A stretch of 35,215 bases of DNA from Bartonella gabonensis (lineage in GTDB: Bacteria > Pseudomonadota > Alphaproteobacteria > Rhizobiales > Rhizobiaceae). Positions within the stretch are counted from its first letter, which is position 1; every line of letters starts with the position of its first letter. The position numbers were made by a program, and so were the translations under genes. This document shows, piece after piece, positions 26,694 to 35,139 of this stretch. Location: contig NZ_CAHOYM010000006.1 of the NCBI RefSeq assembly GCF_903679515.1, forward strand, positions 1 to 35,215. Reading direction: 5' to 3'. Under the pieces are notes generated by a model. It did no database searches. It was not told the origin of the DNA and saw only the letters and a program-made list of their open reading frames with translations.

Positions 26694-27827
26694 ATGCAAG
26701 CCAAAACCATCACTATTCAATTAGATAAGCACTGTTACGATATCATCATTGGTCCAGATCTTATTACGCAAGCTGCTTTACAAATTAAACATTCTCTTAA
26801 GCAAAAAGATTTTTATCAAACGCGTTTGGCAATTGTTACAGACACAAATGTTGCATCCCTCCATTTAAATACATTACAAAAAGAATTAACAAAAAATAAA
26901 ATTCATACTGTCCCTATTATTGTAGAAGCAGGAGAACAATCAAAATCATTTTCAACTTTGCAAACTGTCATCGACCAAATTCTTGCCGCACGCTTAGAAA
27001 GAAGTGACTGTGTTATTGCTTTTGGTGGCGGTGTTATTGGAGATCTAGCAGGATTTACAGCAAGTATGATACGCCGTGGAATGAATTTCATTCAAATACC
27101 CACAACGCTACTTGCACAAATTGATTCCTCTGTTGGTGGAAAAACGGGAATCAACAGCCGATATGGTAAAAATCTTATTGGTGCTTTTTATCAACCGCAA
27201 TGCGTTATTGCTGATACATCTGTTCTTGATACCTTGCCACCACGTGAATTTCGCGCAGGTTATGCGGAAATGGTCAAATATGGACTTATTAACCAGCCTG
27301 ATTTCTTTGAATGGCTTGAAAAAAACGGACAAGAAATTTTTTCTAATGGCGCGATAAGAACAAAAGCTATTGTTCGCTCATGCCAATTTAAAGCTGCCAT
27401 AGTAGCACGTGACGAATACGAAACAGGAGAGCGTGCACTTTTAAATCTCGGACATACCTTTGGACACATGCTTGAAACAGCAACCTCTTATGATTCAAAG
27501 CGTTTAATTCACGGTGAAGCTGTAGCAATTGGAATGATTCTCGCACATCAATTCTCTGCACAACTGAATCTAGTAGCCCCTACACTCATACACCGTATCG
27601 AAGCACACCTTAAAGCTGTAGGTTTGCCTACAGGGTTAAAGGATATCCCAGGAGATCTACCAGATGCTGAAACATTGATGACTCTCATTGCTCAAGATAA
27701 AAAAGTTTCACAAAATAATTTGACCTTTATTTTGACACGCGGACTTGGCCAATCATTTATTGCAAAAAATGTTCCACCAGATGCAGTTTTATCCTTTTTA
27801 GAACAAAAATTAACAGAAATTCGTTAA
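26694..27827 (+). CDS. aroB: 3-dehydroquinate synthase
   Basis: 377-residue NAD- and metal-dependent enzyme that cyclises DAHP to 3-dehydroquinate, second step of the shikimate pathway. EAGEQSKSF (near 81-89), the NAD-binding [42 protein letters not shown] and the metal ligands in [20 protein letters not shown] and HGEAVAIGM are present in order. Normal length. Cotranscribed with aroK. The tRNA-Arg gene begins 60 bp after the stop with no obvious terminator between. Confidence 0.96.
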   Translation: MQAKTITIQLDKHCYDIIIGPDLITQAALQIKHSLKQKDFYQTRLAIVTDTNVASLHLNTLQKELTKNKIHTVPIIVEAGEQSKSFSTLQTVIDQILAARLERSDCVIAFGGGVIGDLAGFTASMIRRGMNFIQIPTTLLAQIDSSVGGKTGINSRYGKNLIGAFYQPQCVIADTSVLDTLPPREFRAGYAEMVKYGLINQPDFFEWLEKNGQEIFSNGAIRTKAIVRSCQFKAAIVARDEYETGERALLNLGHTFGHMLETATSYDSKRLIHGEAVAIGMILAHQFSAQLNLVAPTLIHRIEAHLKAVGLPTGLKDIPGDLPDAETLMTLIAQDKKVSQNNLTFILTRGLGQSFIAKNVPPDAVLSFLEQKLTEIR

Positions 27828-27887
27828 TTCATATTGAATATAATTGATTCGTTTTTATACTTCTATTAAAGGAATAGTTACGATGAT

Positions 27888-28192
27888 GTCTACGTAGCTC
27901 AGTAGGATAGAGCACAGGATTCCTAAAGAAATTGGGCGCCTTGAGGAGAAATCCTCAAAGTGGATCTGCTCAAATTCGGGGAAAGCTTCATAGGCAAAAC
28001 TATATGCCAATCCCGAGCCAAGCCTCTCTTCACATGAGAGGAAGGTGTAGAGACTGAACGGGCAGCACCTAAAAGGCGCAAGCTTCAAGGTGAAGAGACA
28101 GTCCAGACCACAAACAGCCAATAAGGTTGGCGGTGAAAACCGAAGTGGTATGAATCCTGGGGTCGCAGGTTCGAATCCTGCCGTAGACACCA
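27888..28192 (+). tRNA. tRNA-Arg(CCU) interrupted by a group I intron
   Basis: Two exons, 27888-27924 and 28153-28192, join into a complete 77-nt tRNA with encoded CCA. Acceptor GTCTACG/CGTAGAC; D stem GCTC/GAGC; anticodon stem CAGGA/TCCTG with loop TTCCTAA (anticodon CCT at 27922-27924); T stem GCAGG/CCTGC with TTCGAAT loop. The unspliced gene has no proper anticodon arm, so function requires removal of the 228-nt insert. tRNA-Arg(CCU) reads AGG. Standard bacterial tRNA models may miss it, and a spurious minus-strand frame with GFEPATP crosses it. Confidence 0.92.
27925..28152 (+). ncRNA. Group I self-splicing intron (IC3-like) in tRNA-Arg
   Basis: 228 nt inserted after U36, the last anticodon base. 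The 5' exon ends in U and the intron ends in G, as group I splicing requires. A GGG at 27934-27936 can act as internal guide and pair with exon CCU, giving the splice-site U-G wobble. TTGAGGA-GAAA-TCCTCAA (27941-27958) forms a perfect P2 with a GNRA loop. AATTCGGGGAAA is P-like, TCCCGAGCCAAGCC Q-like, GTAGAGACTGAACGG (28047-28061) R-like and AAGAGACAGTCC (28093-28104) S-like. GCCAA-TAAGG-TTGGC and GGT-GAAA-ACC form P9 elements near the 3' end. There is no homing endonuclease. A group I intron in tRNA-Arg(CCU) is known from Agrobacterium. Self-splicing in vitro is likely but inferred. Confidence 0.9.
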
Positions 28193-28232
28193 TCTTTATT
28201 AAGACAAATTACTCTTCATATAGGGAAGCATT

Positions 28233-28616
28233 ATGAAAAAAACTCTACAAATTTTAGGATTTTTTTCCTCTTTATTATTTTTCAATGTTAGCAGTACTTT
28301 AGCTGCTGCTTTAGTCATTGGAGTGTCAGGTAAGCCAGAAACACAAACAATAGCCTATCAATGTGATATGGGTGCAAATAAAGAGCGCGTTGAAGCAACC
28401 TATCACAACGCTGACGATATTTCATTGGTTGATTTCAAATGGCAAGGCGATCGTATTATTGCTGCAAATGTTATTGCTGCTTCTGGAGCAAAATATGTGG
28501 GAGAGCAGTATATCTGGTGGGAGAAAAATAAAGACGTAACACTTTATGATCTTACTCAAGATCCAGAAGAAAAAAAAACCATCCTCTGTAAGGATGAATC
28601 ACTGTTATTATTTTAA
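28233..28616 (+). CDS. Secreted MliC/PliC-like C-type lysozyme inhibitor, copy 1
   Basis: 127-residue protein with a signal peptide (about 1-25, STLAA end) and no lipobox, so probably periplasmic. The MliC domain shows YQCDMGANKERVEATY, the conserved ASGAKYVGEQYIWWEKNKDVTLYDL core (about 89-113; usual pattern SASGARY...WW.KG..A.L), and a C-terminal Cys in ILCKD that can pair with the Cys of YQC. MliC/PliC proteins insert the SGxxY loop into the lysozyme active site. AGGGAAG lies before the ATG. Followed after 17 bp by a paralogue. Relative to copy 2, the WWxKG pattern is weaker (WWEKN). Confidence 0.85.
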   Translation: MKKTLQILGFFSSLLFFNVSSTLAAALVIGVSGKPETQTIAYQCDMGANKERVEATYHNADDISLVDFKWQGDRIIAANVIAASGAKYVGEQYIWWEKNKDVTLYDLTQDPEEKKTILCKDESLLLF

Positions 28617-28633
28617 ATAACTGAGGAAATATC

Positions 28634-29026
28634 ATGAAAAAAATTGCTTTTATTGTAGGATTTTTTACCGCTTTAAGCTTACCGCTATTTAGTTCAGTCC
28701 ATGCTTTTGCTGGCTCTTTAGTTATTAAGGTCCCAGATGATCCAGAACCAACAACAGAAGTAACTGCCTATCAATGCGAAACAAATACAAGTAAAGAGCA
28801 TGTTGAAGTAACCTATCTTAATGCGGGTAGCATTTCGCTTGTTGATTTAAAATGGCAAGGAAAACGCATCATCGCTTCCCGCAGCATGAGTGCTTCCGGA
28901 GCAAAATATATGGGAGGACCCTATATATGGTGGACAAAAGGAAACGAAGCCACACTTTCTGATCTCATTAATGATCCAGAAGAAAAAAATCTTATTCAGT
29001 GTGTAGAAAAACAAAAAACAGAATAA
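28634..29026 (+). CDS. Secreted MliC/PliC-like C-type lysozyme inhibitor, copy 2
   Basis: 130-residue paralogue of the preceding gene, about half identical by eye. Signal peptide about 1-26 (VHAFA). The domain has AYQCETNTSKEHVEVTYLNA and SASGAKYMGGPYIWWTKGNE followed by ATLSDL, close to the MliC consensus, and the second Cys in IQCVE. AGGA precedes the ATG. Probably cotranscribed with copy 1 as a tandem duplication that has diverged. It ends 17 bp from the convergent end of mnhG. Confidence 0.88.
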   Translation: MKKIAFIVGFFTALSLPLFSSVHAFAGSLVIKVPDDPEPTTEVTAYQCETNTSKEHVEVTYLNAGSISLVDLKWQGKRIIASRSMSASGAKYMGGPYIWWTKGNEATLSDLINDPEEKNLIQCVEKQKTE

Positions 29027-29043
29027 AAAAAGTTTATTGCATC

Positions 29044-29454
29044 TTAAAAATCGCTCTGGCTCGTATCACTTGACATTTCGTCGGAAGTAGATGTTTGTTT
29101 TTCCATGTGACGTGATAAAAGGGCCAGCGGTTTTTTAAATTTATTTTCTGAATAATATCGATAAGCCGCTGCTTGTGATACCAACATTGAAGCAACCGGT
29201 ATTGTTGCAAGTAAAAAAATTACCAACAAAAATTCATGAAAAACAAAATGATGATCTACAAAGGTTGAATAAAGAAACGACGCAATAAGAATACTTCCAG
29301 CGCCCCAACTTGTACTCAATGAAAGCATATGTAAACGCTTATAAAAAGTGGGAAGACGCACCAATCCTATCATTCCAATCAACGTGAGACCAGCTCCTAA
29401 TATCAAAAAAAACGTAACAGCGATAGCAACAACAAGCGATACATCATCCTTCAT
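29044..29454 (-). CDS. mnhG: Mrp/Pha antiporter subunit G
   Basis: 136-residue membrane protein, last gene of the operon. Three hydrophobic segments; the family motif GLVRLPTFYKRLHMLSLSTSWGAGSILIAS spans the first loop and second helix (about 27-56). The tail is polar and ends QTSTSDEMSSDTSQSDF-like, without known role. Subunit G (PhaG in rhizobia) is needed for assembly of the Mrp complex. Its start overlaps the end of mnhF by ATGA. Confidence 0.93.
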   Translation of the reverse strand: MKDDVSLVVAIAVTFFLILGAGLTLIGMIGLVRLPTFYKRLHMLSLSTSWGAGSILIASFLYSTFVDHHFVFHEFLLVIFLLATIPVASMLVSQAAAYRYYSENKFKKPLALLSRHMEKQTSTSDEMSSDTSQSDF

Positions 29455-29732
29455 TCAATAATCTCCCCCCGCATGAGAAATTTTGCCAACGCAATACTTG
29501 ATATAGGACCCAATAAGCCAACAATGAGAGCTGCCACAAAATAAATAGTTGTTCCTGAACGTATATCAAATGTAAGAAAAAAAAGAATAGTGATTATATA
29601 AAGAGCATCTAACCCTACAATCCGATCTTGTGCTCGTGGACCACGAATCAACCGAAACAGTGCGAGAATCATAGCCAAACTTAAAAAAAACTGCGAAAGA
29701 TAAAGCCCCCAATAAAGGATCACCATACTCAT
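29451..29732 (-). CDS. mnhF: Mrp/Pha antiporter subunit F
   Basis: 93-residue protein with three membrane helices and the conserved RLIRGPRAQDRIVGLDALYI loop (about 27-46). Corresponds to MrpF/MnhF/PhaF. Its start overlaps the stop of mnhE (TAATG), pointing to translational coupling. Confidence 0.93.
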   Translation of the reverse strand: MSMVILYWGLYLSQFFLSLAMILALFRLIRGPRAQDRIVGLDALYIITILFFLTFDIRSGTTIYFVAALIVGLLGPISSIALAKFLMRGEIIE

Positions 29733-30214
29733 TAAAAAATCTCCAAAAGTAATTGCTCATAGCGGTTTTTGATCAATTTTTGGTAATTCCATCCATTTTT
29801 AAAATTTAAGACATGAAGCAAAAGTTCTCTATTCTTACTATTATAGGCAATCCAAACAGTCCCTGGAGTTGCTGAAATAATACATGCCAAAACGGCTAAA
29901 GCCGTGCGACTTTCAAGCAAAATGGGCACCACAATAAAACCAGACTGCTGTTTTCGAGATCTTTTGGTTAAAACGAAGCAAGCCACAGAAATATTTGAAA
30001 TAATAGAATCAATAAACACACGAAAAAACAGCTGAAAAACTGCACGCCAACTTTTAATCGTTATCTTTTCCGGCTCAAGAAGCCGCATCACCCACCCCCC
30101 AAACAAAGCAACAATAATCCCTAAAAGCAATTGACCAAAACTAAAGCCATTTAAGATCAGCCACATAAAAATAATTGCCGCGCTAGAAAAAGGGAAAAAA
30201 TAACAATGTTTCAC
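29732..30214 (-). CDS. mnhE: Mrp/Pha antiporter subunit E
   Basis: 160-residue MnhE-family protein (PF01899). N-terminal membrane helices are followed by LLRVF-like FFRVFIDSIISNISVACFVL and by VPILLESRTALAVLACIISATPGTVWIAY (about 97-125), the family's most conserved stretch. Its start overlaps the mnhD stop by ATGA. Confidence 0.93.
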   Translation of the reverse strand: MKHCYFFPFSSAAIIFMWLILNGFSFGQLLLGIIVALFGGWVMRLLEPEKITIKSWRAVFQLFFRVFIDSIISNISVACFVLTKRSRKQQSGFIVVPILLESRTALAVLACIISATPGTVWIAYNSKNRELLLHVLNFKNGWNYQKLIKNRYEQLLLEIF

Positions 30215-31833
30215 TGATGCCCCCCTCTATTTTCAAGAGACAAATCATCTAAAACGCTGCCAATATAATTTTGAGGCTCATACAAAGTTTTAGCTGTTTC
30301 AAACATATAACGACTAACAGGATCAGCAACAATTGTAATAAGAAAACACAAAGCAAGTAGAACAGCAACAGGGGCAAATTCAATCACCTGCACCCGTGGA
30401 ATTTTCCCTTCAAGAGAAACCCAAAAAGTTCGAATGCCCATTCGTGTCATCGCAATCAAAGCAGCAAAACCAGAGAGAGTGACAAAAATCATAAAAAGCC
30501 AATCGTGATAAACGGGTAGAGAAGGAGAAATATTTTCTTTACTATGGTTTAAGAGTGCCACAAACATCATAAATTTAGCAACAAAACCAGAAAAAGGAGG
30601 CAGACCAATAATCAAAAGTGCACAAAAACTAAAACAAGTTCCAAGAATTGCCAAAGTTACCGGTAAATAAGATCCTACTTCATCTTCTTCTTCCTCTTCA
30701 TCATCCCCATAGACTTCCATTGTCACTGTCAAAACATTAGCTGCCACATCTTGACAGCGTTCAACCAACTCCACCAAAAGAAAAAAAGCCCCCAGTGCCA
30801 AAGTTGAGGAAACAATATAAAAGAGTGCCCCTGCGATCAGGGCTGTATTGCCGATCCCGATTGCTGTCAACAATATTCCAGAAGAGACCAAAACACTATA
30901 AGCTGCCAAATGTACCAAGACTTGGCTTGCCAATACCCCGATAAAACCAAAAGCCATAGTGGCAAGTCCACCGTAAAATAAAACCATTTGACCAAAATGG
31001 CTAAAATGTCCATTTTCTGGACCAAACCATAGCAATGTTAAACGTAAAATAATATAAATACCGACTTTGCTTAAAAGTGCAAAAGAAGCTCCAACAGGCG
31101 CTACTGCTGCACTATAAGTTGGCACCAACCAAAAATTCAATGGCCACATCCCTGCTTTAATTAAGAAAGCAATTCCCAAAAGCGCAGCCCCTATTTCAAA
31201 TAAAGTCATATCGCTAGAAGCTATATATTGTATTTTTACGGCCAAATCAGCCATATTGAGGGTGCCTACGATTCCATAAATAAGCGCCGCCCCAACGAGA
31301 AAAAACAACGAAGCAACCAGATTAATCACGACATAATGCAATCCAGCGCGCATACGTAGTGGGCCAGAACTATGTAACGCAAGGCCATAAGAAGCTGTTA
31401 ACATCACTTCAAAAAATACAAATAAATTAAATAAATCACCTGTTAAAAAAGCACCGTTTATTCCAACCATGAAAAATTGCATCAATGACTGAAAATGAGG
31501 ACCCGCTTTATACCAATGTGCCCGTGCAAAAACCAATGCCGCGCTGATCAACAAGCTAGAAAGCAAAAGCATCATAGCACTTAAGCGATCGAGTACCAAA
31601 ACAATACCAAAAGGAGAAGGCCAATTACCAAGCCGATAAACATCCACAGCAGGTGCAACTTCAAGAGCACGCATCACCAGTAAAACAGCAATGACAACCA
31701 GCAATGTAGCAGAAAAAATACTTATGAGTGATTTCAGTTTTGAACAGCGTTCATCATAGAAAAGAAGAAGAGCTCCGGTACTTAACGGCACAAGAATCGG
31801 CAAGACAAGAAGATGATGAACATAAGCTTCCAT
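30211..31833 (-). CDS. mnhD: Mrp/Pha antiporter subunit D
   Basis: About 540-residue complex I-like (ND4/NuoM) subunit with some 14 helices, one of the two proton-antiporter modules. Key charged residues are in place: the Glu in FNLFVFFEVMLTASYGLAL (about 142) and the Lys in FLIKAGMWPLNFWLVPTYSAA and LLSKVGIYIILR. An acidic cluster GDDEEEEEDE sits in a loop at about 376-385. The ATG at 31831-31833 is preferred over GTG one codon upstream, because GAGG lies 7 nt before it; either way the gene overlaps the mnhC stop. Confidence 0.95.
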   Translation of the reverse strand: MEAYVHHLLVLPILVPLSTGALLLFYDERCSKLKSLISIFSATLLVVIAVLLVMRALEVAPAVDVYRLGNWPSPFGIVLVLDRLSAMMLLLSSLLISAALVFARAHWYKAGPHFQSLMQFFMVGINGAFLTGDLFNLFVFFEVMLTASYGLALHSSGPLRMRAGLHYVVINLVASLFFLVGAALIYGIVGTLNMADLAVKIQYIASSDMTLFEIGAALLGIAFLIKAGMWPLNFWLVPTYSAAVAPVGASFALLSKVGIYIILRLTLLWFGPENGHFSHFGQMVLFYGGLATMAFGFIGVLASQVLVHLAAYSVLVSSGILLTAIGIGNTALIAGALFYIVSSTLALGAFFLLVELVERCQDVAANVLTVTMEVYGDDEEEEEDEVGSYLPVTLAILGTCFSFCALLIIGLPPFSGFVAKFMMFVALLNHSKENISPSLPVYHDWLFMIFVTLSGFAALIAMTRMGIRTFWVSLEGKIPRVQVIEFAPVAVLLALCFLITIVADPVSRYMFETAKTLYEPQNYIGSVLDDLSLENRGGHQ

Positions 31834-32174
31834 CACTGTACCTCACGTCCATCAACGTGATCTGAACCTGTTAAACCGCGTGAAACCAACAAGATAACCA
31901 AAAATAAAGCTGTCGTTGCAAAACTGATCACAATCGAAGTTAAAACCAAAGCCTGTGGAAGAGGATCAACATAATTCGCCGGATTGATCACCATCGTAGG
32001 ATCAACGATTGGCGCTGCATTACTCCGTGGTCTACTCATTGCAAATATGAAAAGATTGACACCATAGGATATCAAAGACAAACCGAGAATAACTTGAAAA
32101 GTTCGGGGACGCAAAATGAGCCAAATTCCAGATCCTACAAGAACACCAATAGCCAAAGAAAGAATAATTTCCAT
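31833..32174 (-). CDS. mnhC: Mrp/Pha antiporter subunit C
   Basis: 113-residue NuoK-like subunit with three helices: GVLVGSGIWLILRPRTFQVI, LGLSLISYGVNLFIFAMSR and the last helix with DPLPQALVLTSIVISFATTA (about 70-89), the conserved MrpC/NuoK stretch. It starts in a TAATG overlap with the stop of the fused A/B gene. Confidence 0.94.
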   Translation of the reverse strand: MEIILSLAIGVLVGSGIWLILRPRTFQVILGLSLISYGVNLFIFAMSRPRSNAAPIVDPTMVINPANYVDPLPQALVLTSIVISFATTALFLVILLVSRGLTGSDHVDGREVQ

Positions 32175-35095
32175 TAATTTTCCTTCCCTTTTAAAGCAGG
32201 TTTTTTACCGATCCGGTAACTACGTATTGATTGATGTGCAAGTGCAATTAAAATGAGAATCGTTGCTCCCAACACAAGAGAAAACACACCAAAATCAAAC
32301 AAAAAAGCAGATGCTATAGGCACCTTTCCAATCAATGGCACCTGAATATATTGGAAGAATGATGTTAAAAAAGGATACCCAACAAATAAGGCTCCTGTTC
32401 CCGTTACAACCGATAGCAATAAGCCAAAGCCCATCCAGCGTAAAGGCAAAACTCTTAAATGGTTTTCCACCCAACGAATATCCCGTGCAAGATACTGCAA
32501 AATAAAGCCTATCGCTAGCGTCACCCCGCCAGCAAATCCCCCTCCAGGAAGATCATGTCCTCGCACAAATAAATAAAAAGAAAAAGCAATAATAAAAGAA
32601 AAGAGCCACCCTATAATAACAGAAGGAATAGCGAGATAATTCAATATTGTATCCCCCACATTTCGATCTGGCTGTGCCTTATCAAAATCTTCTTGAACAC
32701 GTTGTTGAAACGGTGCATCAATACTTTCAGGAGCAGGACGAAATCGACGTAAAAGAGCAAAGACAGTCAAAGAAACACCCCCCAAAACCACAACTTCTCC
32801 CATCGTATCAAAACCACGGAAATCAACCAACAATACATTCACAACATTGCGACCACCAGCACCAGAATAAGCATTTTTCAGAAAAAAATTAGAAACTGTT
32901 ATCCTTTGAGGACGTGTCATAATCGCAAAAGAGAGCCATGCAACACCAGCCCCCCCTATAATTGCTATGATGAAATCACGGGCGCGACGTAAACGCACCC
33001 CGAAACGAACAGACATTGGAGCAGGATTATACACACGCTTAGGCAACCAACGCAAACCAAGCAATAATAAAACAGCTGTCACCACTTCAACAACCAATTG
33101 CGTTATAGCCAAATCGGGTGCAGAAAGCCATAAAAAGGTTGCACACGTCATCAATCCTGCTCCCCCCAAAAGCATGAGCGATGCAAGACGATGAAACTTT
33201 GCTTGCCAAGCGACTAAAAGCGCACACGATCCACCAACCAACCAAAGCGCGAGAAAAGGGATATCAAGTGGAAAAAGCGGTAACCCTCCCAGTGCAATGA
33301 AACCATCACGCCAAAGCAAAAGACCAACAAAAATAAAACACACAACAAAAATCCAGTGCAACTGGATTTGCAAACGGCGTGTTGACAAAATAGCCTCCAC
33401 CGCACGTGCCCATTTCCAAGAAATAATCACAAGAATGCGTTCAAAAATACGCTGTCCTTTCAAATGACGAAAAAAGGGAGCCCCATCATCACAAGATAAA
33501 AAATAGCGCCGCCCAACAACATAGAGCAAGCCGCCCCCTAATAAAGCCACCAAACTCATCATTAATGGCGTATTAACCCCATGCCAAACAGCCAAACTAT
33601 AAGAGATCGTCATCGGTCCTAAAACAGACACAACAGCATTATCTAAAATAGGCCCGATTGTTAAATTAGGAAAAATACCAACGGCCAAACAAATAAACAC
33701 CAAAAGTTCCATGGGTAAACGCATAAAATGCGGTGGTTCATGCGGAGTTTTTGGTAATTCATCAGATTTTGGTCCCCAAAAGACACCATGAATAAAACGT
33801 ATAGAATAGGTTACACTAAACAGGCTAGCAAACGTTGCGACATAAGGAGCAATCCAATCAAGCCATGATTCCATATGTGTTTCAACAGCTTCAGCAAAAA
33901 ACATTTCTTTTGATAAAAAACCATTGAGCAAGGGAACACCAGCCATCGCCGCACTTGCTACTAAAGCAAGAGTTGCTGTAATCGGCATAGAGCGATAAAG
34001 ACCTGTTAACTTACGCATATCACGTGTTCCCGTTTCGTGATCAATAATTCCAGCAGCCATAAATAAAGATGCTTTAAAAGTAGCATGATTGGCCATATGA
34101 AAAATCGCCGCAACACACGCAAGGGGACTCCCAAGGCTTAAAAGCGTGGTAATCAATCCAAGATGACTAATTGTTGAGTAAGCCAGTAATCCCTTTAAAT
34201 CTTGCTGAAACATAGAACAATAAGCTCCTAGAAGAAGTGTTGAGAGTCCTGAAAAGCCAACCATCCAAAACCACGACTCTGTCCCAGAGAACACAGGCCA
34301 TAAACGTACAAGCAAAAATAATCCAGCTTTTACCATTGTTGCCGAATGTAAATAAGCCGATACAGGCGTTGGAGCTGCCATCGCATTAGGCAACCAAAAA
34401 TGAAAAGGAAACTGTGCGCTTTTTGTTAATCCACCCAATAAAATACAAATAAGAGCAGGGATATAAAGCGAACTTGAACGGATCACATCTCCAGACTGCA
34501 AAATTTTATCCAGATCAAAACTACCAACGATATACCCAATCAATAAAACCCCAATAAAAAGGGCCCCCCCCCCAAAACCTGTAATAGTTAAAGCCATACG
34601 CGCCCCTTCACGCGCACTCGCATTATGATACCAATAACCAATCAACAAAAAAGAAAAAATACTGGTAAGTTCCCAGAAAACAACCAAAAAAACTAGGTTA
34701 CCTGATAAAACAATCCCTGTCATTGAGCCCATAAAGGCTAGGAAAAAAGAAAAAAATCGTGGTACAGAATCCGCAGGATCCATATAATAACGAGCATAAA
34801 CAACGACAAGCAGCCCAATTCCTGTAATGAGCAAGCAAAAAAGCCACGACAGACCATCCATCCGGAGGATCAAATCACCCCCCCATTCTGGAAGCCAAGC
34901 AATATTTAAACGGATAATGTGATTGCCACGAATTGCTGGATAAAGCATGATTGTAAAAAGAAGACTAAAGAGAGCAATACCCCCTGCAAACCACGCTTCA
35001 TTATTTTTTGCTGTTGAACGAAAAAAGCCAATAACAGCACTTCCACAAAAAGGAAGCAAAATGAGCAATATCAGCATTGCTTCCTGTGTTGTCAT
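32174..35095 (-). CDS. mnhA: Mrp/Pha antiporter fused subunit A+B
   Basis: 973-residue fused subunit as in group 2 (rhizobial PhaAB) systems. Residues about 1-600 are a NuoL-like proton-antiporter module with VVFWELTSIFSFLLIGYW (conserved Glu), GGLTKSAQFPFHFWLPNAMAAPTPVSAYLHSATMVKAG and LKGLLAYSTISHLG regions. About 620-720 is the MrpA-specific C-terminal region (APDLAITQLVVEVVTAVLLL). Residues about 830-965 are the MnhB domain, with FVRGHDLPGGGFAGGV. The complex exchanges Na+ or K+ for protons at the inner membrane; the ion is not readable. GGAG lies 8 nt before the ATG. First gene of the six-gene operon; a palindrome lies 28 bp upstream. Confidence 0.95.
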   Translation of the reverse strand: MTTQEAMLILLILLPFCGSAVIGFFRSTAKNNEAWFAGGIALFSLLFTIMLYPAIRGNHIIRLNIAWLPEWGGDLILRMDGLSWLFCLLITGIGLLVVVYARYYMDPADSVPRFFSFFLAFMGSMTGIVLSGNLVFLVVFWELTSIFSFLLIGYWYHNASAREGARMALTITGFGGGALFIGVLLIGYIVGSFDLDKILQSGDVIRSSSLYIPALICILLGGLTKSAQFPFHFWLPNAMAAPTPVSAYLHSATMVKAGLFLLVRLWPVFSGTESWFWMVGFSGLSTLLLGAYCSMFQQDLKGLLAYSTISHLGLITTLLSLGSPLACVAAIFHMANHATFKASLFMAAGIIDHETGTRDMRKLTGLYRSMPITATLALVASAAMAGVPLLNGFLSKEMFFAEAVETHMESWLDWIAPYVATFASLFSVTYSIRFIHGVFWGPKSDELPKTPHEPPHFMRLPMELLVFICLAVGIFPNLTIGPILDNAVVSVLGPMTISYSLAVWHGVNTPLMMSLVALLGGGLLYVVGRRYFLSCDDGAPFFRHLKGQRIFERILVIISWKWARAVEAILSTRRLQIQLHWIFVVCFIFVGLLLWRDGFIALGGLPLFPLDIPFLALWLVGGSCALLVAWQAKFHRLASLMLLGGAGLMTCATFLWLSAPDLAITQLVVEVVTAVLLLLGLRWLPKRVYNPAPMSVRFGVRLRRARDFIIAIIGGAGVAWLSFAIMTRPQRITVSNFFLKNAYSGAGGRNVVNVLLVDFRGFDTMGEVVVLGGVSLTVFALLRRFRPAPESIDAPFQQRVQEDFDKAQPDRNVGDTILNYLAIPSVIIGWLFSFIIAFSFYLFVRGHDLPGGGFAGGVTLAIGFILQYLARDIRWVENHLRVLPLRWMGFGLLLSVVTGTGALFVGYPFLTSFFQYIQVPLIGKVPIASAFLFDFGVFSLVLGATILILIALAHQSIRSYRIGKKPALKGKEN

Positions 35096-35122
35096 GCTTT
35101 TAGCTCCATCCTACCCTTAATA

Positions 35123-35139
35123 TTTTGTCATTGACAAAA
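35123..35139. promoter_or_regulatory. Perfect 17-nt palindrome upstream of the Mrp/Pha operon
   Basis: TTTTGTCA-T-TGACAAAA: 8-bp arms around one central base, 27 bp before the mnhA start codon. Position and symmetry fit an operator for a dimeric regulator, overlapping a possible -35 TTGTCA on the minus strand. Not matched to a known regulator. Confidence 0.45.

Noticed and set aside
27855-28193. Minus-strand open frame of 112 codons containing GFEPATP
   Set aside because: It is the complement of the intron-bearing tRNA-Arg; the GFEPATP string is the well-known translation of a tRNA T-arm and not a protein.
30680-30720. Acidic EEEEED run in subunit D as a possible insertion
   Set aside because: An acidic loop at this place is, as far as I recall, usual in alphaproteobacterial PhaD proteins, so it is not treated as novel.
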